A DNA stretch of 64,000 nt from Ianthella basta (taxonomy: Eukaryota > Porifera > Demospongiae > Verongiida > Ianthellidae). The notes below the pieces were generated by a model, which was not told the origin of the DNA, did no database searches, and saw only the letters and a program-made list of their open reading frames with translations. A program made the translations under genes and the position numbers. Shown piece after piece: positions 10,891-22,022 of the stretch (positions within the stretch are counted from its first letter, which is position 1; each line of letters begins with the position of its first letter). The stretch spans positions 6,154,592 through 6,218,591 of the forward strand of contig OZ025874.1 in NCBI GenBank assembly GCA_964019415.1, read 5' to 3'.

Positions 10891-11449
10891 CCTGTTGTGA
10901 AGCTGGTATTAGAGAACTAACCCTTTCTGATGCCTGAGTCAGCTGAGAAGCCCTCACTTCATATAATATGTCACAGTGAGGAAAGCGGAAACCACATTCT
11001 TCCACATATGTGCAGCGTAGTACCTCTACGCATACACAGTTTGGCCCACATGGCATGATGAGTGTGCTGCTACTAAATTTTCTATAATTTCTTTCATCTG
11101 CCTGTCTTCGGAAGGTGTGAAAGGATTGTTGGGCCTGTCCCAAGGTGTCAGGCCCAACAAGACACCAAGCAGGATACTGTTTGGTAGCATAGAGGGTTAG
11201 AGGTCAAAGATCAAGGGTTAGGTCCTTAGAACCATGCAGTCAGACTATGAAGCCAAACATCCCTCACAGTGTGACACTGTCCACACCCCACACCCCCCCC
11301 CCTCATAGAGTGCCATTCGAAACAAATGAGGGAAATTTGAACCCTTCCTTTTTACTATCTTATTATAATAAACATAACACACAACTTTGTTGTTCGGGAC
11401 CACCGGACCGACCAGGAAGTACTGTGAGTAACCTCACCAAGCTGAAATT
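10891..11449. other. No gene; small hairpin inside
   Basis: No coding exon seen. It contains a perfect 12-bp inverted repeat, TTGTTGGGCCTG at 11126-11137 with its complement at 11149-11160 and an 11-nt loop, and a C-run near 11287. Confidence 0.5.
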
Positions 11450-11702
11450 TGCTATCACGTACCACGTAGCGACAAGAACGCATGTAGTTGGCTGTTGAAC
11501 AAATAGTCCAGCAGCTAGAGTGGCTCCTAGGTCCTTTTCTGGGTCATAGAAGTGCCAGCAAGTGAAATACAAGCGTTCGCTTACCATTCTCATCTTCTTC
11601 GGCTGCATACGCTTGCGAAGAATCTAGAGCCGGACCATGAACATTCCATAGCCTTCCTAAGAAACAGCACCATGGAGTGCAACACCCAATATCAACATTT
11701 CT
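11450..11702. mobile_element. Partial copy of the piggyBac-like element at 6163-6794
   Basis: About 250 bp, from ATCACGTACCACGTAG to the block AACACCCAATATCAACATTT, match 6423-6675 closely in the same orientation. Neither TTAA terminus is present at its edges, so this is a truncated copy. Confidence 0.8.
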
Positions 11703-11779
11703 TCCTGAAAGTTAATGAGACTCTGTATGCTTCCAATGAAGCTAATATAGCTAAACGACTTTAAAATTTGCATGTCTTG

Positions 11780-12310
11780 CCAAGATGTAGCTTCAGGCTT
11801 TGAGTCTTGAGGCTCCTCTTCTTGCTTCATCTCCTTGCTGGGGCTTTGAATTACATCTACCAGAGCCTTGCGCTGCTGAAGCGACACTTCTTCCTTTCGT
11901 ATTTTAAAGGAACTTGGCCGAGGACTGCCAACTGGACGTCAGTCTTCACTAGACATTAGCGGACTGCTTCTCTTATCATACTGCTGTGAAGCAGCTAACA
12001 ACAGAGCATATTCCTCCTCCTCCTCTAGCTTCCTTCGCGAATAACTGTGCAGCCTGCAGCAGCAGATCATCGGTTGGCGATTCAGCCTTCAGACCAACGC
12101 ATTCTGTAGGAGCAGCAGGAATGCAAAACTTACTGTGATCGTCTATGTCCCCTCAAATTGACAGTGGCTGCGAGAGGAGGTCAAAAATGTTGCTCCCACA
12201 TTCTACAGGGGTGTCCGAAGCAGTAGTGCCAAGCAGTTCTTCCAGCAGCCGGTCAGTCATGGCCTTGCGAGCATGTGCATTCCATTCAAAGTAAATGCCC
12301 ACGCCCACAT
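11780..12310 (-). pseudogene. Decayed coding remnant of unknown family
   Basis: On the minus strand several short frames look protein-like but are broken by stops and frame changes: RKAMTDRLLEELLGTTASDT, then ESPTDDLLLQAAQLFAKEA, then EEEEEYALLLAASQQYDKRS, then KEEVSLQQRKALVDVIQSP. The acidic and alanine-rich helical character suggests a repeated gene or transposon protein. I cannot name it. It could also include exons of the surrounding CARD gene, but no clean splice-flanked frame was found. Confidence 0.3.
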
Positions 12311-12320
12311 TGTGTAAGAT

Positions 12321-12389
12321 GGTTATTGAATTTGGTATTGGTTGAGATGCGATTTATCGCATCTCAACCTCTTCCTCATTCAATAACCT
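12321..12389. repeat. Nested palindrome
   Basis: Outer arms GGTTATTGAAT (12321-12331) and ATTCAATAACC (12379-12389) enclose an inner 13-bp perfect hairpin, GGTTGAGATGCGA (12340-12352) with its complement (12357-12369) and a TTTA loop. Confidence 0.75.
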
Positions 12390-12520
12390 ATACTTGCTCA
12401 CACTTGGTATAGTATTCACTACTGTAGCTACTAATTGGTTCAGTATGTATATTATAGAATTATAATGTTAACGCTATGAGACAAGGTGACCATGGTTTAC
12501 TCAAAATAAATTGTATATTA

Positions 12521-13156
12521 TATACCGTATACGTACAAATTTTCGGGGGATGTATATTTCATGAATGCCTGTTTCCTGACAATTTTTGCGATTTTAATTT
12601 GCGAAGCCCTGAAATTTCACGAATGGCTCCCTTTCTATGGAAGATATCAACACCTAGAGTGGCTCAGGCATTGATGTACGCCTTTGTTTGTTCTACTGGC
12701 GCTTTAAGGATCATTTCTGACCATTTACGGATGTCTTCGTTCCATCTAAGTAGTTGTGTTCATGGGTATAACGTTTCCAAGGATGTCTAGTCTTCATCGG
12801 CAGGAGCAGTTCTCCAGCGTGAACGGGAAAACGAAACAGCAAAGATCTTTACGCGGTGGCAGTCCAGAAAGATGGCCTGACTGTGGGACATGTTCTGCAC
12901 ACCATATCCCTGCCTTTGCTCCGTGTTTGTTCGGCAGTGGCTCAATAGTATGCACAATTACTGGAGCGTCGATTACTCGAGCTGGCAAGTCCTTGGTAAA
13001 GATGTCTATGGTCTTAAAAGTAATCTTTGATCGTCTTCTTGGCCATTCCGCACAAGAGAAACGTTTATTTGCTACACACTTAATTTCGCGAACCTCCACG
13101 GATTCGCGAAATTCGCGAAAATAACGTACAGCGAAAATTTGTACGTATAGGGTATA
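12521..13156. mobile_element. TIR element, about 636 bp, unclassified DNA transposon derivative
   Basis: Termini are 25-bp inverted repeats with one mismatch; both begin TATACC and share TATACGTACAAATTTTCG. Subterminal stretches are rich in TTCGCGAA-like words. No transposase is recognised inside. Its target-site duplication is unclear. Confidence 0.7.
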
Positions 13157-13215
13157 GACTCCGACCTCACCAAGAATTTGAAGCCAGGAGGATGAGAATC
13201 TAACTATTACGTTTA

Positions 13216-13450
13216 AGGTAAACCGGGGTAATTCCGTCACTATTTCAGGGCGGGGTAATTCCGTCGTGGGAGTCTACCACTACTTATCGAAGAGGAGCGC
13301 GCTCACATCCGTTTAAGTTTAGACAGTGCGGTGGATTGGTTGTAAAACAGCGGTGTTGTGGTGACCTTAAAGCCCACAGCTAAGGAACAAGAGTCGAGAC
13401 AAACCCTAGTGACGGAATTACCCTAATGACGAAATTACCCCGGTTTACCT
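13216..13450. mobile_element. 235-bp MITE with TA target duplication
   Basis: The left end AGGTAAACCGGGGTAATTCC and the right end form inverted repeats with 18 matching terminal bases. TA lies on both sides (13214-13215, 13451-13452), as for Tc1/mariner-like insertions. It lies 68 bp beyond the splice donor of the CARD exon, inside the intron. Confidence 0.85.
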
Positions 13451-13517
13451 TATGGCGCCTAAACTGTGCGAGCGCACACCGAACTTCGCCAACTTTGCGC
13501 CCATGCGTCTGGCTTAC

Positions 13518-13794
13518 CTTGGTACGCATCCATTGATTTGGTTAGTTTTTCTACCCAGCAAGAATATCCATTTTCCTCCAACGCCCTGCACAATTCATCA
13601 AAGAGCTTGTAATCTTTGGTGAGTAAAATGGCGATGAGTGCATCCACCTTTTCTATGTTGCCCGTTCTGTCTACAACACGAGAGTACTCGACATCCGTCA
13701 ACAGTGGGCGAAGTGCGGGTAAGAAGTTGTCAACAATGAGGCCAGTTCGGAGCTCCTGTTGGTACCTTCTCAAAACGCCCTTCCACTGGTCCAT
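13518..13794 (-). CDS. CARD protein, first exon (caspase recruitment domain)
   Basis: The minus-strand exon starts at ATG 13794 and ends at a consensus donor CAAG|GTAAGC (donor 13517-13511). It is 277 nt, leaving in phase 1. The 92 residues (MDQWKGVLRRYQQELRTGLI, VDNFLPALRPLLTDVEYSRV, IEKVDALIAILLTKDYKLFD, ELCRALEENGYSCWVEKL) fit a six-helix death-fold CARD, including the LxxxLxx(K/R)D..F..F/LC.ALEENGY pattern typical of CARDs. CARDs mediate homotypic recruitment in apoptosis and innate immune signalling. In phase the exon joins 5297-5979, giving CARD plus a helical module. This is an immune-type adaptor or receptor by inference; downstream effector domains were not found. Confidence 0.75.
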
Positions 13795-14925
13795 GTTGAT
13801 GATAGCACGTGATCAAAACGGATGAATATGGATGACTAGAGTAGGAACTATAATAATTCTAGTTAAGTATATATAGTGCTTTGCGAGCTTTCCCGATTCC
13901 CTGTGACACCAGAGTCACTCAGAAAACTGTAGAGGAGGATGGCTAGCTATGGGAGGGAGAGGCTACGGAGTTGGGACATTGAGAGGGATCAATTGGGAAA
14001 TTGAGAGGAGGGATCAATTGACTGAGAATAATGTTAGCTAGCTAGAAGCTAGTGACTGAAGAGTGATGGACTGAGGCTCAAGGGTAAACAAGGTGGGATC
14101 AAGAGGGAGAAGGGGTAGGACTGCGTGAGAGGGGAGGTGGTGGGGCTGAGAGGGACACTGGCATGGGAAGTGCCAGTAGGAGGAATACAAAGAAACCTAT
14201 ACAGTCAAGAATAACAACAAGGTTTTGTATGTGTTTATGCGCCTTGACAATTAAACTGTATAATTATATGCTGTTTGGTGGTACATGATGCTATTATGCT
14301 GCATGTTCAGCGATTATCAGACAGCACGGTAGTGCTGTCTATGTAGGGATGGTGGTGGTTGTTTGTATGCTGTAATACAAACGAAAGGTCGCGCTACTCC
14401 TGAACAGAAGTAAGAGCCGGCGAAAGAAGCCGTCTATGAAGAAGGGAGGCTGTACAGTATTCAGAATTAACCTTATTTCCAAGCGCAAGCGCGCCGTCGG
14501 GTAGAAATCGTCGTCGTCATTTTCCGTGTTTCCGTGCTTTTCTTCTTCTCCGTCAGCTGTAGCACACGAACGACAAGAGGTAAGACGACAATTAAATCGC
14601 AGTTCTTCTCGCCCCCTTCCTGGCTAGTGCCTTTTGTAGGTTAGGGAATGCTGCGATGTAGTATGGCATGTGGCGATTCTCCGGTCTAAGGTGCCCATTG
14701 CTACGGGTCGCCATTTTCCATGACGTAATTGGCAACCGGTTGCAACCAGCCTGCATTGTTTGCTTTTCCGGCCGCCTAATCCTTTCAATTGCGTCACAAT
14801 CATTAGTTCCACAACGCGGTCACACGTTCCAGGGTGCATACGGGACATGCTCGACCACCATTCGCCCGCGCACAATTTCGAAGGTTCTCCGCAGTCGTGC
14901 CATTTGGCAGCCATTTTCCTGGCAT
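13795..14925. other. No gene recognised
   Basis: Region upstream of the CARD start. The part 13930-14170 is purine-rich (GGAGAGG, GGGATCAA words) on the plus strand. A promoter for the CARD gene is expected here but no TATA box at a convincing position was seen. Confidence 0.4.
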
Positions 14926-14927
14926 AA

Positions 14928-15492
14928 TGAGGTGAGAGACATGACGGCATCCCTACTAACAGAGGTTTGTCATGGGGTGTCCACTGAACCACACCTGCAA
15001 CCTTTGACTGGAGAGGCAATGCCCCATCGATCAGCTAATGTGGAGGATGGCGCAAGACTGGATGTTGCAGTACAGTTTTTTTGGGGGAGGCAGATTTGAG
15101 AAGGCATTTCTCGACATAAGGGTATTCAACCCGAGCGCCCGATCAAACCGGCAAGCCCCCTTGCAGTCTGTCTACAGGCGACATGAACTGGAGAAGAAAC
15201 GCCAGTATGAACAACGGATAAGAGAAGTAGAACATGCAACTTTCACCCCACTGGTGTTGTCATCCACAGGAGGAATGGGCAAAGCAGCAACAGTGTTCTA
15301 CAAACGACTGGGCTCAATGCTCAGCGAGAAGAGGGATGTCCCCTACAGTAAGACTATGGGATGGCTTCGTTGCCGTTTGAGTTTTGCCTTTCTCCGATGC
15401 TCCATCATGTGCATCAGAGGATCCAGATCGTCCCACCACCACCCAGCGATGGAGTCCATTGACCTTCAGCTTGCTGAGGGTCAATTTCATTA
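14928..15492 (+). pseudogene. Retroelement C-terminal endonuclease-like fragment (copy 1)
   Basis: Plus-strand reading begins TASLLTEVCHGVSTEPHLQP, passes SANVEDGARLDVAVQFFWG, then changes frame near 15095 in a T/G-run and continues FEKAFLDIRVFNPSARSN, KKRQYEQRIREVEHATFTPL, SSTGGMGKAATVFYKRL and RLSFAFLRCSIMCIRGSRS. This block is multicopy in invertebrate genomes. The spacing of D in ARLD and D in FLDIRV resembles the RPD-X12-D core of RLE endonucleases, so I infer a PD-(D/E)XK-like tail of a retroelement. The second copy at 18296 supports repeat status. Confidence 0.6.
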
Positions 15493-16185
15493 ACTAATTT
15501 CATTAACTATCTCATTAACTATCTTATTAATTATTCTGGTCAGTACTTCTTGTATAATTATAATAGAAAAAATTTGGCAGCCATTTTCACTTATTGCGCA
15601 ATTGCTTCCGGCCGCCATTTTCGCGTTTGTTTGGCGGTGCAGAGCTAGCTGTCACTTCCGGTTCCACTCCACAAGCATCCTGCATTTAAGGATGTAGATA
15701 TAGTGCAGCTCTGCTGTATGCATGTAGGGGCTGCCTGTGGTGTGGGTATATACGTAGCTACAACCAATATCCCTCCAGACAATGAGTCAGAGTGACAGCG
15801 AAATATGATTGGGATTGTGGGTGTTACTCTGTGATCATGACCAAGCCAGTCTTGACTATCACCACGATTTCCTGAAGCAAGTAATTTTTGGGGGCTACAG
15901 CCCCCTAGCCCCCCCCCCCCCCCCCCTTGTTCTTCTGTTCTAGCCTTATCACAGCTAACTCGGCAGCATGATAGCCTATCTAAACAGAAGTAATACATCC
16001 TGCACCCACCCATCACAGACTACCCTAGGTTGCCCACCCAGCCACATCCCACAATGTGCTACACACCCTAGGCCTCCCATGCATTCGGGGCACATTGATT
16101 TTTGTTGCCACTGTTGTTTGGAAGCCTTTCAAGTAGACCAGCCGTTGGCCATCTGAAATTTGCATTCCATAAGTCAAGAAACAAG
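15493..16185. other. No gene; poly-C tract
   Basis: No supported exon. Contains a run of C from about 15909 to 15926 that may mark the end of an inserted repeat. Confidence 0.45.
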
Positions 16186-17374
16186 GGTGTGTAAAAATGA
16201 TTCCTCCAAAAACAGGGGCAGATGTAGGGATGGTGCAGTGCGTCTCTGAAGGACATGGCAAACCACCTGGCAGAAAAACTGTATATAGGAACAAGGAGGA
16301 CCGGTCCATGCAAAGAGTAGGGCCAGCCTGTCCATGCAAAACCCAGACCCTACATCTGCATGGCAGCATTTTGCAGTGCTTGTGGTCTTGCTACCATCCT
16401 CTTTTTCTCCACCTGCATATTGTAATGCAATTATGAGTGTGCAATAACAAACTAAAGAGCTACTACTGCGACTAAAATTGCATGCCTATTCCAGCTATGC
16501 ATCTCCCCATGTACACATCACCAATTGCAAGCTGCATGCATACACCCATGTGCATGAATAAAGCGCTGATGAGAAAAGGCTATACAGCTATATAGCAATT
16601 GCAGAATCTGGTACACAGTGGCACATACATATGTACAGGTGTGTTTTGATATACTGTAAGACACTAACTACCTGTATATGTATTATGGTCAACTTTACAA
16701 ACGTTGGCAGTGAAGTGTACAATGTTTGCGCTGGCCTAGAGCTAAACAGTATGGGCATGAGAGTGGGTGTGGTGGTTTGCAGACAGTGATGTAGTGAACA
16801 GCTATGGTAAGTAGTGCCACTGCAGTTGAGCTTAGTGGTTTGCTGGGTCTCATGGCAGAGCAAGATGGCTACATAAGAGATGAATTAATCCAAAGAATAT
16901 GGAGCCTGCAACTGATACATGGAAAGAATTGGAAGAGTAGGAGGTCCTAGATTCTAGAGCACGCACAGCAAAGTAGAATGAGTAGCAAGCAATTTGCAGG
17001 GACCACGTGGTGAAAAGAGAAGATAGTGCACAGCAAAGCAGAGAGATGGGCAAATTGTAAGGCTGTACCTGTATAGGCATAAAGGAAGCTGAATAGTCGG
17101 AAGGGTTACACAGTAACAAGTAGGAGGCGTGGCAAAATGTTGCCAGATGTAGGGATGGTGCACATGTATTCAGTCAGTGAATGTTAATGATCTGGGTTTT
17201 GCATGGACAGGCAGGCCCTTCTCTTTGCATGGACAGGCAGGCCCTTCTCTTTGCATGGACCGGCCCTCCTTGTTCCTACGGTGTTTCTGCCAGGTGGTTT
17301 GCCATGCCCTTCAGAGACGCACTGCACCATCCCTACATCTGCCCTTGTTTTTGGAGGAAACATTTTTACACACC
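16186..17374. repeat. 1.2-kb inverted-repeat structure
   Basis: Left arm 16186-16348 is the reverse complement of right arm 17190-17374 (about 85-90% by eye). The shared parts include GGTGTGTAAAAATG at the outer edge and GCCTGTCCATGCAAAACCC at the inner edge. The right arm holds an extra tandem copy of a 26-bp unit (GCATGGACAGGCAGGCCCTT...) at about 17210-17261. The enclosed 840 bp carry no recognisable gene. Either two copies of one repeat inserted head to head, or this is a palindromic DNA element. Confidence 0.7.
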
Positions 17375-17401
17375 TTATTGCTTTATGTGATACTGTGGAT
17401 A

Positions 17402-17480
17402 CCGTATTTTTGTCCGTATAGAGGCCGGGTCCGAATAGTGGCCGGGTTCTGAATAGTGGCCGGGTTCGCCGTGTCGTGCC
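17402..17480. repeat. Subterminal repeat block (GAATAGTGGCCGGGTTC units)
   Basis: After ACCGTATTTTTGTCCGTATA come repeated units of the form GAATAGTGGCCGGGTTC. The same word family occurs at 62290-62400, so both probably derive from the ends of a DNA transposon family. Confidence 0.5.
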
Positions 17481-17514
17481 GATAAAGGTCCTGGGTACTG
17501 CCCTTGTCACTGTG

Positions 17515-17703
17515 TCATCTCAACCAGGCTTCCAATAGTCCTCGTTGGGATTTCCAAGCTTCGCACCTCATCAACCAATGATCTACATCTTCCACTTCAC
17601 AACTGTCACATTCCTTACACACTCTCTCCTGTCTGGTCACCCCCCTCCATCTTCCCGTCTCAATTTGAAAACCTGCCGTGCCTCCCCTCAGTTTCATCAT
17701 CAA
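17515..17703 (-). pseudogene. LINE C-terminal zinc-knuckle fragment
   Basis: The minus-strand frame reads KLRGGTAGFQIETGRWRGV, then the pattern RVCKECDSCEVEDVDHWLMRC (CX2CX10HX4C), and ends EAWLR. This is the usual C-terminal end of many non-LTR retrotransposon ORF2 proteins. Only about 60 residues remain. Confidence 0.65.
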
Positions 17704-18295
17704 CTCAATTTATAATTATTGTATGAGTCTCGATGATGTTTCAAGTCCTACTTATGGCTATTCAGTGGCACATCAGGACCGTGAAACCTTCCCATCTCCT
17801 CTGCAACCCCCTCTCTGGAAGCCTCCTCGACTTGCAGTAGCATTAGCTATAATAGCTACTTCTGCTGGGCATGACCAGTATTCATGACACCTTCATACCA
17901 AGTGCTTCATGACTACTGACACCACTCCAAATGTCATGACTGATGTCCTGATGGGTAGCCCAGGAAAATGGGCCTGTGTTCACAACCAGATATGTAGCCA
18001 CGGCGTACGCAGAAATGTTAAACAAAGAATGCGCACATTATACCCATTTTCTTGCTATGATATTGCTTTACTAATTGGTATAATCATATGCACTGAGCAG
18101 GCAGTGAGAATACATCAGAGATTGCACACATATAATTATAGCCTATACAACAGGTCATAATTTTCACTACGCGTACTCAGTACATTCTATAGAACATGAC
18201 AGTATAATATCATATCTATGCATTAACACTGTAATTATAGCTCTTGTGGATGATGTGCCCATGCATCTGGCTTACAATGATGTGATTAGATGTAC

Positions 18296-18845
18296 TTAGA
18301 TGTGCAGGTTGAGCCCCACCTCCAACCACTAACTGGAGAGACCATGAGATATAGAACAGCGAACACGGATGCAGAGGCCAGATCTGACATTAGTGCCTGT
18401 GGTTTTTGGGGTTCACGCTTTGAGAAAATCTTCATAGATGTGCACATTTTCAATCCTAATGCCGAATCGTACCGCAACCAAACCCGCGAAGCCTGTTTCA
18501 GAGGACACGAGCAAGACAAGAGGCGCCAATACGAGCAACACATAAGGGAGGTTTAACATGCTTCCTTCTTCATCATTGCTGTAGGACTCGTCTTTTCAAC
18601 ATCGGGAGGGATGGGCAAGTCAACATCAATAATTATTGTCTACAAGAGGTTTGCTCACCTACTCTCATTAAAGAGGGACGAGTCCTACAGCAATGTCATA
18701 TGCTGGCTCCGTTGCTGACTTGGTTTTGCTCTAGTCAGAGCACAAATCATGTGCCTGAGAGGAAGCTGATCTCCCCACTCTCACAGTGACATTGACTGTC
18801 CAGCGTCAATCGCTCAATATGTGATGGAGGGACGTATCCCTCGAT
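18296..18845 (+). pseudogene. Retroelement C-terminal endonuclease-like fragment (copy 2)
   Basis: Same protein block as at 14928-15492: VEPHLQPLTGETMRYRTAN, FEKIFIDVHIFNPNAES, KRRQYEQHIREV, then TSGGMGKSTSIIIVYKRFAH and FALVRAQIMCLRGS. In-frame stops after IREV and after WLRC show it is dead. Confidence 0.6.
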
Positions 18846-19997
18846 CTTGAACATTCATTAATTATCATATGATCACCATAAATGTTGACAGATGACATCA
18901 TTATTAGTATTAGCAGACAATGTTAACATTCTGTTAAATTTCTATCTACAGGCAGCGCGCATGTGCGCCTATAGCTATTGTATTGTTAGTAATACAGGGG
19001 TGGAATTATAGCTCCTTTGATACCAATTCTATAGTATTGTAGAACGCTGTACAACTCGTTGGGGCTGGAAAACGGACAGGCATGCAACGAACACTTCGCG
19101 GGCACAAGTCAACAATCAATGAAGCAACAAGGTGAACCAAACCTGTGAGCACTACAGGGTCTCTGATCGTGACTGACTAAGGTACAACAACAACCGGATG
19201 ATCACAGAGTTCTAATCAGGTGTGGATACATAACTTTTTAAATTACAGATACACATGTACACAACACAATCATCCACACACAGTTAACACAAGGGTCCAC
19301 ACAGTGTCACAGTATTATTATGTATCTACATTGTATATACGAGGGTTTGCGTGTAACATTATAATATATCACTGTATATAACAGAGCTGAGTGTGGCGTC
19401 ATGTAACATGACTAGTCACTTACAATTGTCTTTGTATGTATTGACTCTAGGTCATGTAGTTAATTAGTTTATTATACTATGAAAGTATTTTCAGTAGCAC
19501 AGGCTGTGAACACCACTTTGTCTCTCATTGTTACTTTGTCTGTATCCTTGCATAACTAGCATGTACTCAGTTTGCGGTTGCTTCAGCTAGTGCTCAGTGC
19601 AGTTGCCCAGCACCTGTGACTTTTGCATGCATGCACACTCCCTCACAGCAATCCTGGCCCCTTCGATCATCGTCCCACGCATCTACTCTCACATTATGGC
19701 TTTGCATAATATTATTATGTGCCCTGTATATATTTCACCATTTGCAACGATGAGTACAGGTTAAACCATACTATATAGCAGCATGTTGTTGTACACACAT
19801 ACACACAATAAGTGGATACAAATTCCTACTGTCAGTTAAGCATTAGGTGGCAAAATTACAATGTAAAGTATCAAGCAACGACTAGCAAAAAGTAATATGT
19901 GCAAAAAGTAAGCAAAAAGTAATATGTGTTGCATGTGGCTTTTTACAAATCATTACCATGTGGCTGTAACATTCTCCTACTAACTGAGAGGCTGGCT
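18846..19997. other. AT-rich intergenic stretch
   Basis: No exon recognised. It contains the expected 3' untranslated and polyadenylation region of the minus-strand AIG1 GTPase just below 19998. Confidence 0.4.
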
Positions 19998-21172
19998 CTA
20001 AAGATATGTGCACTTCTCGTACCACTTGCTCTCTTCACCTGCCGCTTGATCACCTTCAGGTGCCTCCGCTTCTTGCTCTTCCTCTTGGTTTGAAATCATA
20101 ATAGACTCAAGCTGTTTTTCCACTTCTGCTCTTGGTATTCGTCTCTTCTTTCCACCCTTGATATCCTCAAGAAGGTCACCCAATTTAGCTGCTGTTTCCT
20201 GCCCCTTCATCTTGTCTTCCTCCAACTGGCTGAGGGCAGCAACAAAATTTCTGGGACTGGCATCTGTTTCTTCTTTGGGTGCAAGGAGATACTGAAGCAG
20301 CAAAGTGGCTGCATCCTCGACATCTTGTTGGATATTTTCACTAGTATTGGCTTTCTGTGGGCGCTTCTTTAAAGCATCTTCCAACTTCTCGTGGCGCTCT
20401 TTGACAATATCCCTATCCCTGGCTGCAGCCTCCAGTTGTGTCTGACTCATTTTCTGTTCCTGTACCATTTTGAAACACTTGCTAGCTACATCCAGCAAAT
20501 GATGGTTGAAAGCACATTTAGCATTATTACGAGCACTCTTCACAGCACCGTATAGCTCATCCAGCTTTGACCTATGGTAGGATTTATCATCAGCTTTCTT
20601 CTTTGATTCCACAATCAGAAAACGATTCCCACAATTTTCAACCATCTTCTGCAAAACTGGGCTTCGCTCGGCTAGTTTCCCCGACTTAAGCATGCCATGG
20701 AGCTCCATGTACCCTTCATCCTTTCCTTTGCTTACTTTGGCACCATGTGTAAATAGAATGATACAGTGCTTCCATACCTGCATTTCAGTGAGGAACTCCA
20801 TCAACATCTGTTCTTCCTTACTGGCTGGTTCAGCACATTTAAGCGTGACCAGGATAGCATCAATACCATCCCTAGCATATACTAGTGCACGAGAGAACTC
20901 TTGCAGCAAGGCATCTTTATCAGCACCAGAGTCATCAACTCCTTCAGTATTGCAGCATCGACGCTCAGTAGCCAGGAAGCCAGGAGTGTCTATTACTGTT
21001 AGAGTCACCCCTCCGATTCTATCCACAAGTTGACTCATTTCAGTTCTATTCACATCTGACATCGCTGCCCCCCACCCATCCTTCTCTGTCTGAAATCGCA
21101 CGTCTTGAAAGAGAAAGTTGCAGAATGTGGTCTTCCCTCGGCCAGTACATCCCACAACCATTAGAGTTAGCT
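19998..21172 (-). CDS. AIG1/GIMAP-family GTPase, main exon
   Basis: A minus-strand exon enters after an acceptor (TTGTTTTCTCACAG) in phase 1 and runs 390 codons to a stop at 19998. It begins LTLMVVGCTGRGKTTFCNFL with the G1 P-loop GxxxxGKT. G3 DTPG follows in VTLTVIDTPGFLATE, then the family-specific box LLQEFSRALVYARDGIDAIL before a G4-like segment CIILFTHGAK. The rest is a long charged helical region (MVQEQKMSQTQLEAAARDRD and onward), as in GIMAP proteins, ending with glutamate-rich sequence and CTYL. The final cysteine four residues from the end could be a CAAX-like prenylation site, but this is weak. AIG1 GTPases act in immune cells and at internal membranes. The internal ATG at 21161 need not be the real start; exon 1 is probably at 30573-30672. 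Confidence 0.85.
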
Positions 21173-21639
21173 CTGTGAGAAAACAAGTGGAAACAGAAAT
21201 AGATTGGCATGTACACTAATGCAGCACAAAGTTATGTGGTTGCAGGAGTCACAATTCATAGCTAGTAAGCACCTTGGCCACTTATTACTCAAGAGGCTCA
21301 AATTAATTGCACTTCGTCAGTTCTCAGCCTGCATGCACGCATGCCTTTTTGTGCACAGATGAAACACACAACAGAGATGCACCTTGCATGCATGTGGTGG
21401 ACTCACAGTTAGTGCATGCTCTTGTATTGCATGCATGGTTATGGTTCTACATATGTGGGTATGCTATTATTATCTGAAATGATCCTTGTACTAATTTTGG
21501 ACACAATACCTTTTGTGTATAAGTTTGTACGTGACCACGAATTCAATGATTCTGTGAAAGTGACTGAGGTGTTCTCATTTACGACCAAGACCCACTATAC
21601 ATGGAGTCAGAAGTTTGCTGTGTTAGCCTATGCGTGTAG

Positions 21640-22022
21640 CCTCTATCTGCTTTCTGCATGGTTTTGCACTCCAGATGAATGCTGGAAGAAGCATTTTGAA
21701 CTATTTCGCCTTAATTGCCTTAGGCCTGTCTGGTGAATCAGAAGAGAATCAACACTCTACATTCCTATACTGTATGGGTGAGATGCTGCCAATACCCTCA
21801 CATCTACAAACATTACCGCTGATGAGCGCAAGCAGTACCATACTGTAATCACGAAGCTTGATGAATTTTTCCATCCAATGGAACGTCATCTTTGAGTAGG
21901 TCAGGTTTAACCACTGTGTTCAGCAGAAGGGAGAGTCAGTGGAACAATACACTACTAGTCTCTATTATCTAGTGAAAGTTTGTGATTATAGAGACCTCAA
22001 GGATGACAGATCATAATTGTTG
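21640..22022 (+). pseudogene. Ty3/gypsy gag fragment, 5' part
   Basis: Broken plus-strand frames read gag-like: WKKHFELFRLNCLR, GESEENQHSTFLYCMGE, RKQYHTVITKLDEFFHP, then VQQKGESVEQYTTSLYYLV and YRDLKDDR. This order (helices before the zinc knuckle, with the EQYTTSLY block) is typical of Ty3/gypsy gag. Frame changes show decay. The reading is cut by the Penelope element at 22023 and resumes after 23736. The whole nest lies in the long intron inferred for the AIG1 gene. Confidence 0.7.

Noticed and set aside
12794-13240. 148-aa minus-strand frame as a gene
   Set aside because: It runs through TIR and subterminal repeats of the 12521-13156 element, with no recognised domain.
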